A stretch of 64,000 nucleotides of DNA, from assembly GCF_002386345.1 (NCBI RefSeq), contig NZ_CP023507.1, positions 1,426,001 to 1,490,000 on the forward strand, read 5' to 3'. A model generated the notes under the pieces. It saw only the letters and a list, made by a program, of their open reading frames with translations, did no database searches and was not told the origin of the DNA. This document shows positions 9,316 through 18,546 of this stretch, piece after piece (position 1 is the stretch's first letter; each line of letters opens with the position of its first letter). This DNA is from Streptococcus oralis. GTDB lineage: Bacteria > Bacillota > Bacilli > Lactobacillales > Streptococcaceae. A program made the translations under genes and the position numbers.

Positions 9316-9334
9316 GCTTTTATACACAAAATAG

Positions 9335-9360
9335 CCCCTTAGAAATCAATTCCTAAGGGG
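9335..9360 (-). terminator. Hairpin terminator after the DUF6261-like gene
   Basis: Perfect 8-bp stem CCCCTTAG / CTAAGGGG with a 10-nt loop and a short T-rich stretch on the minus strand. It separates the hsdR unit from the downstream unit, although the T run is weak and readthrough is plausible. Confidence 0.6.
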
Positions 9361-9366
9361 TTGTAT

Positions 9367-10128
9367 TTATCCTGCCACTTGTGTCACTTCTTCTACTTTC
9401 ACTTTCTTATCCTTCTTACCTGAACCACTCAATCGACGTTTACTATCTCGGATTGTGTTCAGGTCCTTGAGGAGTTTGGTCAGGTGTTCTTTTTCTGGAT
9501 AGGCTTCTGCACTAGCTACGGTATAGCGCATAAAGAGGTCGTAGATGCTGGTTAGTTCGGTACGGACTTGTCTGGTCTTACCTACTTCCTTGGCAGACTT
9601 ATGCGCACGCGCCTGACTTTCCACCTTATCATACTCCTCCTGCGCACTGATTACCGCCGTCAGCATAGGTGTCAGTCCTAGGCTGTTTACTGCCGTGTGA
9701 TAGGGGTCTTCGTTGAGCGTTTTGATTAAACTCTTGATTTCTGCCGTTTCCACATCATTGCTATGCTTGGTGATGTCCTTGTACTTGGCAAAGACTGGTT
9801 TCAAAGTCTCATGGGCTTCTTTGAGTTTGGTCTCCTTGATCTTAGCAAAGCCCCGATGAAGGGTAAAGAGGCCGACTAGGGCACTGTCACGATTGCGGTC
9901 GACTTCGGTCAGGTTTGTCGCCTCTTTCTTTTCCACGATAGCAAGTTGGGCTTGGAAGTCTGCTAGCTGGCTCTTGAAGGAATCGAGATGCTTGCCATAC
10001 ATAGGCTCGTCCTTATGTGCCTTGGCAAAAACTTCTAGTAGTTGACCCGTATCTACCATGAGACTTTCAAACTCGCGGTTGATAAAGTTGGTGTAGCTTA
10101 GCGGACGGATGGTAAATGTTTTTGGCAT
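9367..10128 (-). CDS. DUF6261-like helical protein downstream of hsdR
   Basis: The 253-aa product is helical, cytoplasmic and Lys-rich. The N-terminal pattern (RPLSYTNFINREFESLM) resembles DUF6261 proteins, best known from Bacteroidales and of unknown function. The middle is coiled-coil-like and the C-terminus is basic (SGSGKKDKKVKVEE). The start is the ATG at 10126-10128 with AAAGG upstream; the longer frame begins without a ribosome binding site. It follows the small membrane-peptide gene by 25 nt and is likely co-transcribed with hsdR. The family name is a tentative memory-based match. Confidence 0.6.
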   Translation of the reverse strand: MPKTFTIRPLSYTNFINREFESLMVDTGQLLEVFAKAHKDEPMYGKHLDSFKSQLADFQAQLAIVEKKEATNLTEVDRNRDSALVGLFTLHRGFAKIKETKLKEAHETLKPVFAKYKDITKHSNDVETAEIKSLIKTLNEDPYHTAVNSLGLTPMLTAVISAQEEYDKVESQARAHKSAKEVGKTRQVRTELTSIYDLFMRYTVASAEAYPEKEHLTKLLKDLNTIRDSKRRLSGSGKKDKKVKVEEVTQVAG

Positions 10129-10153
10129 GATGATAACCTTTCTATTTAACGAA

Positions 10154-10369
10154 TCATTTAGTTTTTTCTTTATCAAATAAAGACTGGATTAGTTCTGGAA
10201 GATAGACCTGTTTTTGGTCTGTTTTTACAATGCTTCCTTGTCTATCAGGTTGAATCAAAGGTCTATCCTTAGATACAAAGACTTGAAACAAAACACAGAA
10301 CAACAATATGAGCCCCCACAAAGGAAGTGTCGATAGCATACTCTCCTCATTTTCTTTATCTTTCTTCAT
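10154..10369 (-). CDS. Small single-pass membrane protein, unknown
   Basis: A 71-aa product: charged N-terminus (MKKDKENEES), one hydrophobic helix at about 16-33 (LPLWGLILLFCVLFQVFV), then a polar tail. The start at ATG 10367-10369 is supported by GGAG 8 nt upstream; the upstream in-frame codons lack one. It sits between hsdR and the DUF6261-like gene and reads with them. I do not recognise the family. Small membrane partners are common in toxin or defence operons, but there is no direct evidence of that here. Confidence 0.6.
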   Translation of the reverse strand: MKKDKENEESMLSTLPLWGLILLFCVLFQVFVSKDRPLIQPDRQGSIVKTDQKQVYLPELIQSLFDKEKTK

Positions 10370-10544
10370 CAGATTTTCTCCTTTAAGTTGATAAGACAAT
10401 TCTAACAAATAGCAAAGAACTTAGAACACTCATCCGCTCAACTGTCTACTTTATCATCCCAACAGCACTTTTTTTGGCTATTTTTTACTTTTATAGAATA
10501 AATCAGTCATTTCAGAAATAGAAAATCCCTATCTGACTAGACAT

Positions 10545-10770
10545 ACACTCCGTCTGTCAGATAGAGACTCTTACTATTTTTAGATTTTAACTTTTCTAGC
10601 TTTAGAATACATCTAAACTTTAGGAAAGATGATTATTCGAAAGCTCGAAGACCCCAAAACCTTCTCAGATAGACTATCTGAAGCTTAGAATGCTAATAAA
10701 TTTATGTATTTCTTATTATTCTAAGTTTAGAATGCATGTAAACTTTAGGAAGTCTATGTCTTCGAAACTT
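10545..10770. repeat. Repeat-bearing intergenic region downstream of hsdR
   Basis: The 408-nt gap between hsdR and the small membrane gene (10370-10777) has no convincing ORF. It contains two diverged direct copies of a ~50-bp unit, at 10599-10650 and 10723-10773. Both contain (C/G)TTTAGAAT(A/G)CAT(C/G)TAAACTTTAGGAA, followed by a TTCGAAA-like stretch. Between them is the palindrome CAGATAG-A-CTATCTG (about 10675-10690), and upstream a CTGTCAGATAGAGAC stretch that echoes it. It may attenuate readthrough from hsdR. I recognise no known repeat family. Confidence 0.5.
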
Positions 10771-10777
10771 AGAAGGA

Positions 10778-13768
10778 CTATCTCCCCACTCTGAGTGGCT
10801 CAATGACTTCTTCGACAAGTTGCTTACAAGACTCCTTGATTTGTTTTTTATAGAGGAGGGGATTAAGGGCATCTGCCACTTCTATCTTATAATCTTGATA
10901 GCGCTGGCTCTTGGTCAGCTGGCTCTCTCCTAGTTGTTTCTTGACTCCCTTGCGGTAGTGCTCGACATAGTAACGGAGTTCATCCTCTCCGACATACCAA
11001 CGTTTGCTAAAGACTTGGATATGTTGCTGGATAACCGCCTCGATCATCTGATCCAAGATATTGGCAATGGACTGACCGCGATAGCTTTCTGGCTTGTCCT
11101 GTACTTCTTGCCAAAGCTCTGAGATGATCTGGGCAAGGTTTGGATTGGTCTTCTCAAGGCTCTCAATATAGCTATTCACTGCCTCTCTATCTTGAGCGCT
11201 TAGGTTCTTTTCTTGACTCTGGCCTTGCTCGATCAGGCTTTGGATTAAGGTTAGGATATAGGCATAGTTGATCTCATCCACTTGGATAGACTCTAGTTCA
11301 TAGTGAATATCAAGGGGCTCCCCATCCTCACTACCATCATCTCTTCGGCTTTTTAATTCAGCTAGGATGTTCTGATAGAAGCCAAGATAGGTTTCCAATT
11401 CTTCTGCGCTTAGTCCTGTCTGAGCGTAGATTTCTTCTTCATCATACTCTTTATAAACGCGGATAGATGCCAAGTATTTATCAAAGGATTGATAAGCCTT
11501 GGCGAGTTTTCTCAATTCAGGTGTAGAGATTTGCTCGATTTGGAGTCCTTGCTCAGGATCATCGGTGATGAGATTTTGGAAATCACTACAACTCCGTAAA
11601 AAGTTCCTCTTTTCCTCTTCCCAGCTAGGGGCTAGGACCTCGTTTTCTCCACCATTTGAGTAGAGCTTGAGGGCATTGTCCACCGCTTCCTTAAAGGCTA
11701 GAGGTTTTTGGAAGGTGATGATATGACCATAGGATTTACTAGAATCAAAGATACGGTTGGTACGACTAAATGCCTGAATTAAGTCCTGCGGTTGCATTGG
11801 TTTACGATCGATAAAGAGGGTCGATAGACAAGGGGCATCAAATCCTGTTAAGAGACGATTGACCACAATAACCAAGTCCAACTGCTCCTTGCGATAGAGA
11901 TACTTATCCTGTTTTCGAGCAAGGCGGTTATTGACATCTGTGTTAAAGCCACGAAGATCCGCCATTGTAAAGTGAGTATCAAACTCTTGGTTATAGTCCT
12001 CCATAACCTGCTTCATATGGTCTTGGTAACCGATAGACTCTTCCTCATTTTCAGACACTGAGTAAGTGATGGTAAACTTTGGAAAATCCGGTAAATGGCG
12101 TTTGACCCGCTCGGAGACTTTGACCCGTTCCTTGCCAGCCATGATACTCTTGAGCAGATTATAATAAGCCTGTGCTTGTGGGATAGACTTGACCGTCAAA
12201 ATAGCGTCATAGCTTTTTCCAACTCCTTTAGGGATATTGAGCTGTTGCTGGCTCTTATTAAGGATAGCATCCAGGACTTCTAGCATGTGTTCCTTGTCCT
12301 CATAAGCACTATCAGGAATCTCCTCCTCCAGCATATCAGAGATGATGGTATTTCGATAATCCACCTTAAAGCCGAGAACTGCTCCATCATGGATGGCTTC
12401 CTTAACTGTGTATTCATGCAGGCGTTCGCCATACTGTTGGTGGGTTGTTTGAGCCAAGTCTCCCACTTGTTTTCGTTTGTTTTCCTTGAAGATCGGAGTC
12501 CCTGTAAAGCCGTACCAGAGAGAGTTTCGGAAGTAGGCCTTGATCTCCTTTTGCATTTGTGGAGTGACAGCTCGGTGGCACTCATCCACGACAAAGGCCA
12601 CGCGCAGGTCCTTGATCTTCCCAGCATCCCGCTGGTACTTGCCTTCTTCAAACTTGCGCATCATGGTCGCAATTTTCTGAATGGTCGTGACTACCACGCG
12701 CTTGTCATTGCCACCTAGACGTTTGACTAGTTCGTGAGTATTATCCGTCTCATCGATATCAATGACATCGTTGGCAGCGTATGAGAGGAAGGATGAGGTC
12801 GTCTGCTGGTCCAGATCTCTACGATCGACGACAAAGATGGTCTTTTGGATGGCAGGGATCTGCAAGAGATTGCGGGCTACTTTGTAAGAGGTCAGGGTCT
12901 TCCCTGAACCTGTCGTGTGCCAGATATAGCCCGACTCTTGACGACGAGAAGCGTCCTGTACTGCCTCAATGGCATGGATCTGATAAGGACGCAGGAGGAT
13001 CAGGGCTTTCTTGCTATCATCAATGACTGAATACTGCATGACCATCTGATGGGCCCGCGGTATGGAGAGTACCTCATGGGCAAAGCTGGTCAGATCCGTC
13101 ACAGGCCGGTTGTCCTTATCCACCCACTTGGTCAGAAACTGTTTGTTTAGTTTATTTTCACGGGCTGCAGCGATATAGCGAGTGTCAACCTTATTGGTCA
13201 CGACAAACATCTGCAAGCTTGAGTAAATACCTCGGAACTTTCCTTCACGGTCGTATTTTTCTATCTGATAAAAAGCTTTCAAAAATCCAACTCCTGGACT
13301 CTTGAGCTCAATGTGAATCATAGGAAGTCCATTAATCAGAAGAGTCACATCCATTCGTCTGTCTTGATCTTGAGGGTACGCCTTGTCTCGCTCGACTTGG
13401 TTGACTACTTCATAGCTCGACTTACCAGCTGCGATATTGTCTCGCCAGATAACTGATAAACGAATGGTGCCTAAGCTGGCATCTTCTCTCTGAACCTCGA
13501 CTTTGGCAATGCCATTTTCTCCGACCAACCACTTGGCAGCATCATAGTAGCTGACAAAGTTGAGTTGATTTTGAATCTGGCGTTTTTCCTGCTCAGTCAA
13601 AGGATGATCTGCTAGCAGGGCAACGTTATTTTGGGCTAGTTTAGTAAAGAAATTGTCCCATAATTGTTCTTCTGTTTTTAGGTCTTCTCTATAAGTCCAT
13701 TGACTTTCCCCAGTTACCAGTTGGGTGATCAGTTGTTTTTCTATCTCCAGTTCTGGTTTTACTTGCAT
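10778..13768 (-). CDS. hsdR: Type I restriction enzyme endonuclease/translocase subunit HsdR
   Basis: This ~996-aa motor and nuclease subunit cleaves unmodified DNA after ATP-driven translocation. The N-terminal PD-(D/E)XK nuclease is visible (D140, then E154-L-K156 in HIELKSPG). It is followed by SF2 helicase motifs: GSGKT (287-291), DECHRA (395-400), TGTPIF, and motif [13 protein letters not shown] helical C-terminal domain binds HsdM. I favour the second of two tandem ATGs (13766-13768), placed best behind AAGGAGAGA. It has its own extended -10 promoter and is separated from hsdS/hsdM by two small genes, a terminator and the NTPase gene. Confidence 0.95.
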   Translation of the reverse strand: MQVKPELEIEKQLITQLVTGESQWTYREDLKTEEQLWDNFFTKLAQNNVALLADHPLTEQEKRQIQNQLNFVSYYDAAKWLVGENGIAKVEVQREDASLGTIRLSVIWRDNIAAGKSSYEVVNQVERDKAYPQDQDRRMDVTLLINGLPMIHIELKSPGVGFLKAFYQIEKYDREGKFRGIYSSLQMFVVTNKVDTRYIAAARENKLNKQFLTKWVDKDNRPVTDLTSFAHEVLSIPRAHQMVMQYSVIDDSKKALILLRPYQIHAIEAVQDASRRQESGYIWHTTGSGKTLTSYKVARNLLQIPAIQKTIFVVDRRDLDQQTTSSFLSYAANDVIDIDETDNTHELVKRLGGNDKRVVVTTIQKIATMMRKFEEGKYQRDAGKIKDLRVAFVVDECHRAVTPQMQKEIKAYFRNSLWYGFTGTPIFKENKRKQVGDLAQTTHQQYGERLHEYTVKEAIHDGAVLGFKVDYRNTIISDMLEEEIPDSAYEDKEHMLEVLDAILNKSQQQLNIPKGVGKSYDAILTVKSIPQAQAYYNLLKSIMAGKERVKVSERVKRHLPDFPKFTITYSVSENEEESIGYQDHMKQVMEDYNQEFDTHFTMADLRGFNTDVNNRLARKQDKYLYRKEQLDLVIVVNRLLTGFDAPCLSTLFIDRKPMQPQDLIQAFSRTNRIFDSSKSYGHIITFQKPLAFKEAVDNALKLYSNGGENEVLAPSWEEEKRNFLRSCSDFQNLITDDPEQGLQIEQISTPELRKLAKAYQSFDKYLASIRVYKEYDEEEIYAQTGLSAEELETYLGFYQNILAELKSRRDDGSEDGEPLDIHYELESIQVDEINYAYILTLIQSLIEQGQSQEKNLSAQDREAVNSYIESLEKTNPNLAQIISELWQEVQDKPESYRGQSIANILDQMIEAVIQQHIQVFSKRWYVGEDELRYYVEHYRKGVKKQLGESQLTKSQRYQDYKIEVADALNPLLYKKQIKESCKQLVEEVIEPLRVGR

Positions 13769-13801
13769 CATTCTCTCCTTTATAATGCACAATTTTACTA
13801 T

Positions 13802-13810
13802 ATTATATCA
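13802..13810 (-). promoter_or_regulatory. Extended -10 promoter of hsdR
   Basis: TGATATAAT on the minus strand (core TATAAT 13802-13807) lies 34 nt upstream of the hsdR start, in the short gap after the helicase gene. No clear -35 is visible, as expected for an extended -10. Confidence 0.6.
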
Positions 13811-13838
13811 TGTTTCAGATGGATTTTCCCATACGCTC

Positions 13839-16472
13839 CTACTCCAACTGACTTTTAACCTTCTTCTTAGTCAAGATACGGTCATTTTTGTTAGAGAGAG
13901 CTTTGATACGAGCTTCGAGAAGAGTTTTCCGTCCGGTCTCTGTTCGTGTGTAGACGAGATGATAATGTCCGATAGTCGGCGTCAGAAAGTCGAGGAATTT
14001 CTGTGCTTCTTCCTTGCGCTTATCAAAAAGACTAGGCACGACATAGTAAGGTGACTGACCTTGTAGGACTTTCTCTGCCTTCAAGAGATAGCGCTGGTTA
14101 TCCACTGGAGCAAAGAACTCTCCCACAGTCTGAGCAAACAATTCTTTGTCCCTCATGCTTCCTCCCTTGAGATAGGCGAAAACCATATAGTTTTCTTTGT
14201 CCTCCTCTACCTGAACACGGGATTGATCATCCGTTAGATGCCCCGAATCTAGCAGAGCCTTTCGGATCTGCTCACCCAAAGACTGCAATCGTTTATAAGG
14301 ACTCTTATAGCGGAGGTAACGCCAAGATGCAAAGGCCAAAAAGAGGAGACAGGCTGCTGTAAGCCACCAAACACCGATCAGTCTCAGTCTAAATAGCAAA
14401 ACCAACAAATCCACTGCCAACAAGAGCAATGACATGCGAACCCATTTTAATGCATCAAGCAAGAGCATGACTGGAATTTTCTGTTTTTGAGTTGCGACTT
14501 CTGTAACTATCTCGAACTGATCCGCTACAACAAGAGCATCCTGCCATTTTTGTCTCAAGCCTGCTCGATCCTTGGAGAGACTCTTAACTCGCTCATTGTA
14601 CTCACTAATTTGCTTTTTCTTAAAAGGGGGCTTTGGAAAATCCAAACGATCCAAACCAGTCTCAATACTCTCCTGATTATAGGCCAATCCAAGAAAATGC
14701 TCCATCCGTCGCGACAAGGTTTGCAGATCCTGATTGCTCTCTGGTCTAGGCTCCTCACCAGGAAGAGTGATAAGTGCTTGCGCTTGAACGGCTACCAGAT
14801 GCCAGATGTTGCTGGTCTTTTCTGGATGTCCCGACCAGATACGAATGGCACGCCCTCGCATCTGGTTACTCAGCATAAAGCTCCCCACAAAGCTTCCGAG
14901 GATTAGGGAATTAACACAAGGAGCATCCCAACCCTCTCCAAGGAGAGATTTAGTTCCGACTAGGACTTGAATCCGGCCTCGTTGAAAAAGCTCCGTCACT
15001 GCCGCTACGATTCCCTTAGCTGAGCTCGGAAAACCAACCTGCACATAATCTTTTGGATCCAAGTGACCAATAGATGAGAAACTAAGAGGAACCTGAGGCA
15101 AGAGTTCCTTCAACTCTGCTGCCACATCGGTAGGCAAAATAACGACACTACCTGACAAGACAGCCAAAGACACAGTTATCTCTTGCTCCTGAGCTTTTCG
15201 ACGAATGCTTTCAAAATAAGGGAGAACCCCCAACTGAGAAATGGTTGCTTGATTATCTCCCAGATAGGTGGCAAAATCCTTGCGAATATAGTCAGCTAGT
15301 ACTAACTGTCTCAGTTCCTGACCTAGACTCTCATACTCTGTCAAGAAGATATCGGCAATGGCAGACAACTTCCCCAGAGATTGGGTTAAAAGCTGGTCAG
15401 AAGCCTTGGACTTAACTAGATAAACCTGACGTTTTTCCACCAACCCACGCGCCTTCAAGTCAGCCTCTAACTTTTTCTTATATCCATCTGGATCCTCATA
15501 CCAATCTGGTGTCAGATAGAGTATGCTCTGCAACAGCGTCTCCAACCAGTAGGAGGTCAATGCTGGAAGCTTCTGGGTTCCCAGTAAATTTTGCAAAGAG
15601 GAAGGAATCGTTAACCCCTGAGAATGCATATAAATCAACATAGCTGACAAGTACTTGGGATCTTCTAAGAGCAAATCAGATGATATATCCCCTTTGAGGA
15701 CCTTAGACCCTGCTACAAATGTTTGAAAATCAGGATCGACTATAAGGTGATGAATATAGTCCCACTTAGTCTCCTCAAACTGTTTGAGACGTTCCGACTC
15801 TTCAGCTGTTGGTGAACACATATAGACAAAATCCTGATGAGGGCAAAGAGTGTCTTCCTTGACTAGTTCAGGTACCGTGATTTCTTGATCGATCTCCCCA
15901 CACATACGGATATAGCGTTCCCAGAGTTCAGGCTCACTGTCATAAGGTGGTGTCGCTGTCAGGGAGATGAGTTTCAGCGGTCCATACTGCTTGCGAAAGA
16001 CTTCCAGACTTTTCCACCATTCATTGCGCAGGTGGTGGCACTCGTCCAAACAAAGAGTCGCAACTTTCTGAGCTCTTAGGCTTGCAAACAAATCAAACCC
16101 CACAAAATCCTCTGCTTCTCCATCTTCTTGTGATTGCAGTTGGTTCATGGCACTATGAAAAGCCTGATAGGTCACAATTGTTAATGCCTTCATCTCCTTT
16201 AAGTTTTGGGAAACGAGGTCTGAAAGCCTCTGACCATCCTCTAGAAAAGCAGTTTGGATCCTATCTACCCATTGTTCGCGAATGGTGACAGTCGGAACTA
16301 AGATGAGGGCTGGGTTGCCAAAACGAGCGATTAGCTCGATACCAATGGTTGTCTTTCCAGACCCTGGAGCGGCCACTAGATGAACATGACCGTCTGCTTG
16401 ATAGTCCTGAAAACAATCCAAGACCTGTTTTTGATATTGGCGCCAGCTTCCTTTAAAGTTTAAACCTAACAT
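13839..16472 (-). CDS. Large SF2 DEAD/DEAH-type helicase with C-terminal membrane segments
   Basis: An 877-aa protein with SF2 helicase motifs: Walker A AAPGSGKTT (~residues 38-46), DECHH motif II, TATPP motif III, a GEGWDAP motif V and QMRGRAIR motif VI. Two hydrophobic segments follow at about 680-695 and 699-718, which is unusual for a helicase, then a ~160-aa soluble tail. The ATG at 16470-16472 is chosen because GAGGGG sits directly upstream. It ends 70 nt before hsdR, which has its own promoter. A role in restriction or antiphage defence is suggested by location only. It is not RecG, PriA or UvrB, which I recognise differently. Confidence 0.75.
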   Translation of the reverse strand: MLGLNFKGSWRQYQKQVLDCFQDYQADGHVHLVAAPGSGKTTIGIELIARFGNPALILVPTVTIREQWVDRIQTAFLEDGQRLSDLVSQNLKEMKALTIVTYQAFHSAMNQLQSQEDGEAEDFVGFDLFASLRAQKVATLCLDECHHLRNEWWKSLEVFRKQYGPLKLISLTATPPYDSEPELWERYIRMCGEIDQEITVPELVKEDTLCPHQDFVYMCSPTAEESERLKQFEETKWDYIHHLIVDPDFQTFVAGSKVLKGDISSDLLLEDPKYLSAMLIYMHSQGLTIPSSLQNLLGTQKLPALTSYWLETLLQSILYLTPDWYEDPDGYKKKLEADLKARGLVEKRQVYLVKSKASDQLLTQSLGKLSAIADIFLTEYESLGQELRQLVLADYIRKDFATYLGDNQATISQLGVLPYFESIRRKAQEQEITVSLAVLSGSVVILPTDVAAELKELLPQVPLSFSSIGHLDPKDYVQVGFPSSAKGIVAAVTELFQRGRIQVLVGTKSLLGEGWDAPCVNSLILGSFVGSFMLSNQMRGRAIRIWSGHPEKTSNIWHLVAVQAQALITLPGEEPRPESNQDLQTLSRRMEHFLGLAYNQESIETGLDRLDFPKPPFKKKQISEYNERVKSLSKDRAGLRQKWQDALVVADQFEIVTEVATQKQKIPVMLLLDALKWVRMSLLLLAVDLLVLLFRLRLIGVWWLTAACLLFLAFASWRYLRYKSPYKRLQSLGEQIRKALLDSGHLTDDQSRVQVEEDKENYMVFAYLKGGSMRDKELFAQTVGEFFAPVDNQRYLLKAEKVLQGQSPYYVVPSLFDKRKEEAQKFLDFLTPTIGHYHLVYTRTETGRKTLLEARIKALSNKNDRILTKKKVKSQLE

Positions 16473-16509
16473 GATACCCCTCATTCTATACCGTCATTTT
16501 CTTATTCTC

Positions 16510-16576
16510 ATTTTACCACACTTATTTCTCCAGTCAGATAATCCAGATAGTTTTTCTCCATAAAATATGGTATAGT
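16510..16576. promoter_or_regulatory. Divergent extended -10 promoters for the helicase and VTT genes
   Basis: Leftward for the helicase: TGGTAAAAT on the minus strand (core 16510-16515). Rightward for the VTT gene: TGGTATAGT (core 16571-16576). Neither has a convincing -35. Confidence 0.5.
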
Positions 16577-16604
16577 AGAATCATACTATCTATGAGGAGT
16601 TTAC

Positions 16605-17222
16605 ATGTCACAGGATAAGCAAATGAAAGCTGTTTCTCCCCTTCTACAGCAAGTCATCAATATCTCATCTATCGTCGGGGGAGTCGGTACCTTGATTTTC
16701 TGTATTTGGGCCTATCAGGCAGGAGTGTTACAGTCAAAGGAAACCCTATCAGCCTTTATCCAGCAAGCTGGAGTCTGGGGGCCACCACTCTTTATCTTTT
16801 TACAGATTCTACAAACCGTTGTACCGATCATTCCGGGAGCTTTGACCTCAGTGGCTGGGGTCTTTATTTACGGCCACATCATCGGGACTATCTATAACTA
16901 TATCGGCATCGTGATTGGCTGTGCCATTATCTTTTACCTTGTGCGCCTCTACGGAGCTGCCTTTGTTCAGTCGGTCGTTAGCAAGCGCACCTATGACAAG
17001 TATATCGGTTGGCTAGATAAGGGCAATCGTTTCGAGCGGTTCTTTATCTTTATGATGATCTGGCCAGTTAGCCCGGCTGACTTTCTCTGTATGCTGGCTG
17101 CCCTCACCAAGATGACCTTCAAGCGCTATATGATTATCATCGTTTTGACCAAGCCCTTTACCCTAGTGGTTTATACTTATGGTTTGACTTATATTATTGA
17201 TTTCTTCTGGCAGATGTTTTGA
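16605..17222 (+). CDS. TVP38/TMEM64 (VTT/DedA-like) membrane protein
   Basis: A 205-aa multi-pass membrane protein of the VTT (SNARE-associated/DedA-related) superfamily. The signature region is IIPGALTSVAGVFIYGHIIGTIYNYIGIVIG, and four to five hydrophobic helices span the length. Family members are linked to lipid scrambling or membrane homeostasis; the substrate here is unknown. GAGGAG upstream of ATG is a strong ribosome binding site. It is monocistronic, diverges from the helicase gene, and is followed by a structured intergenic element. Confidence 0.85.
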   Translation: MSQDKQMKAVSPLLQQVINISSIVGGVGTLIFCIWAYQAGVLQSKETLSAFIQQAGVWGPPLFIFLQILQTVVPIIPGALTSVAGVFIYGHIIGTIYNYIGIVIGCAIIFYLVRLYGAAFVQSVVSKRTYDKYIGWLDKGNRFERFFIFMMIWPVSPADFLCMLAALTKMTFKRYMIIIVLTKPFTLVVYTYGLTYIIDFFWQMF

Positions 17223-17283
17223 GGATAGAATATAGCCTGATACTAAATATACTTTGGTATGGAAATCATGCCTATTTGTCAAT

Positions 17284-17440
17284 AGTGAAGCGAGGATTTA
17301 CCTAGCCTTTCCGCCGTGATAAAAACACCTGAAATCTAATGGTTTCAGGTGTTCGGAAACTTTGAGACAGTAGGCTCAAAGTTTCGATATGGAATTTCGA
17401 AGAAAGTCGCTACCGTCCGTAATCACTTAAGGAAAGGCTC
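17284..17440. repeat. Nested hairpin element between the VTT gene and scrK
   Basis: Two perfect 11-bp hairpins lie side by side: AACACCTGAAA / TTTCAGGTGTT (17324-17334, 17343-17353) and GAAACTTTGAG / CTCAAAGTTTC (17356-17366, 17375-17385). An outer pair AGCCTTTCC / GGAAAGGCT (17304-17312, 17431-17439) and GTGAT / ATCAC enclose both. The left edge carries TAGTGAAGCG, also found in the hairpin array near 53621. It probably acts at least as a bidirectional terminator, but it is more elaborate than that needs. Confidence 0.6.
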
Positions 17441-17468
17441 AAAAAAATTGTCTTCAAAGAAAATATCC

Positions 17469-17500
17469 GTTTGGTTTCCCAAGCGGATGTTTTCTTTGTT
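17469..17500 (-). terminator. Hairpin downstream of scrK
   Basis: GAAAATATCCGTTTGG / CCAAGCGGATGTTTTC form an imperfect stem close to the scrK stop, followed on the minus strand by T-rich sequence. A likely terminator, though it was judged by eye. Confidence 0.5.
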
Positions 17501-18388
17501 TTATTTTGCGACACTCTTAGCAAGGACAAAGTTCCCAAGTGTGGCAGAACCATTTCCAGCAACTGCTGGCGTCACGATATAGTCACGCACGTCTGGTACT
17601 GGTAGGTAGCCATTGAGAAGTGCTGTAAATTTCTCACGCACACGGTCCAGCATGTGTTGTTGGGCCATAACCCCGCCACCAAAGACGATCACATCTGGAC
17701 GGAAAGTCACTGTAGCATTGACCGCAGCCTGAGCGATATAGTAGGCTTGAACATCCCAGACAGAGCTGTTGAGTTCGATGTTTTCGCCACGAACACCTGT
17801 ACGAGCTTCTAGACTTGGACCAGCCGCAAAGCCTTCCAAACAGCCCTTGTGGAAAGGACAGACGCCGTTAAATTCTTTTTCTACATCCATTGGGTGTTTA
17901 GCCACATAGTAGTGACCCATCTCAGGGTGACCCACACCACCAATAAACTCACCACGTTGGATAACACCTGCACCAATACCTGTACCGATCGTGTAGTAAA
18001 CCAAGTTTTCGATACGGCCACCAGCATTGTTACGAGCAACCACTTCACCATAGGCAGAGCTATTTACGTCAGTTGTAAAATACATGGGTACGTTGAGGGC
18101 ACGACGAAGGGCACCAAGTAGGTCTACATTTTCCCAGTGAGGTTTTGGAGTCGTTGTGATAAAGCCATAGGTTTTTGAGTTTTTGTCGATATCGATCGGA
18201 CCGAAGGAACCGATGGCAAGGCCTGCAAGATTATCGAATTTAGAAAAGAATTCGATGGTTTTATCGATCGTTTCGATAGGAGTTGTTGTAGGAAACTGTG
18301 TTTTTTCTACAATGTTAAAGTTTTCATCACCGACAGCACAGACAAACTTTGTACCGCCCGCTTCCAAGCTTCCATATAATTTTGTCAT
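17501..18388 (-). CDS. scrK: Fructokinase ScrK (ROK family)
   Basis: A 295-aa cytoplasmic ROK sugar kinase that phosphorylates the fructose released by ScrB from sucrose-6-phosphate. I see the N-terminal phosphate loop (GSLEAGGTKF), the ROK signature with a zinc site (GHPEMGHYYVAKHP..CPFHKGC), and a C-terminal FGGGV stretch. Length matches streptococcal ScrK. It lies downstream of scrA in the same direction, but a strong terminator separates them and it has its own extended -10 promoter. Confidence 0.95.
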   Translation of the reverse strand: MTKLYGSLEAGGTKFVCAVGDENFNIVEKTQFPTTTPIETIDKTIEFFSKFDNLAGLAIGSFGPIDIDKNSKTYGFITTTPKPHWENVDLLGALRRALNVPMYFTTDVNSSAYGEVVARNNAGGRIENLVYYTIGTGIGAGVIQRGEFIGGVGHPEMGHYYVAKHPMDVEKEFNGVCPFHKGCLEGFAAGPSLEARTGVRGENIELNSSVWDVQAYYIAQAAVNATVTFRPDVIVFGGGVMAQQHMLDRVREKFTALLNGYLPVPDVRDYIVTPAVAGNGSATLGNFVLAKSVAK

Positions 18389-18415
18389 GATAAACCTCTT
18401 GTTTTTATTTTCTTT

Positions 18416-18424
18416 ATTATAGCA
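18416..18424 (-). promoter_or_regulatory. Extended -10 promoter of scrK
   Basis: TGCTATAAT on the minus strand, 28 nt upstream of the start, with AAGAGG as ribosome binding site. No good -35 seen. Confidence 0.55.
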
Positions 18425-18488
18425 TATTTTGAAAGTCTAGATTTCTCTATATTTTAGATTTTCCTCTGTAAATCTTACCATTCAAGCA

Positions 18489-18519
18489 AAAACGAACAAA
18501 CATGTCATTTGTTCGTTTT
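18489..18519. terminator. Terminator after scrA
   Basis: A perfect 12-bp stem, AAAACGAACAAA / TTTGTTCGTTTT, with a 7-nt loop and T runs on both strands. Confidence 0.85.
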
Positions 18520-18546
18520 GTTTTTAGATTTGATTTTTGAAGAGGA

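Noticed and set aside
12287..12718. 143-codon plus-strand frame within hsdR
   Set aside because: Lies opposite intact helicase motifs of HsdR and has no independent support.
1..16472. Prophage or integrative element with attachment sites
   Set aside because: No integrase, structural phage gene, tRNA or clear att repeat is seen; the island may extend beyond the left edge.
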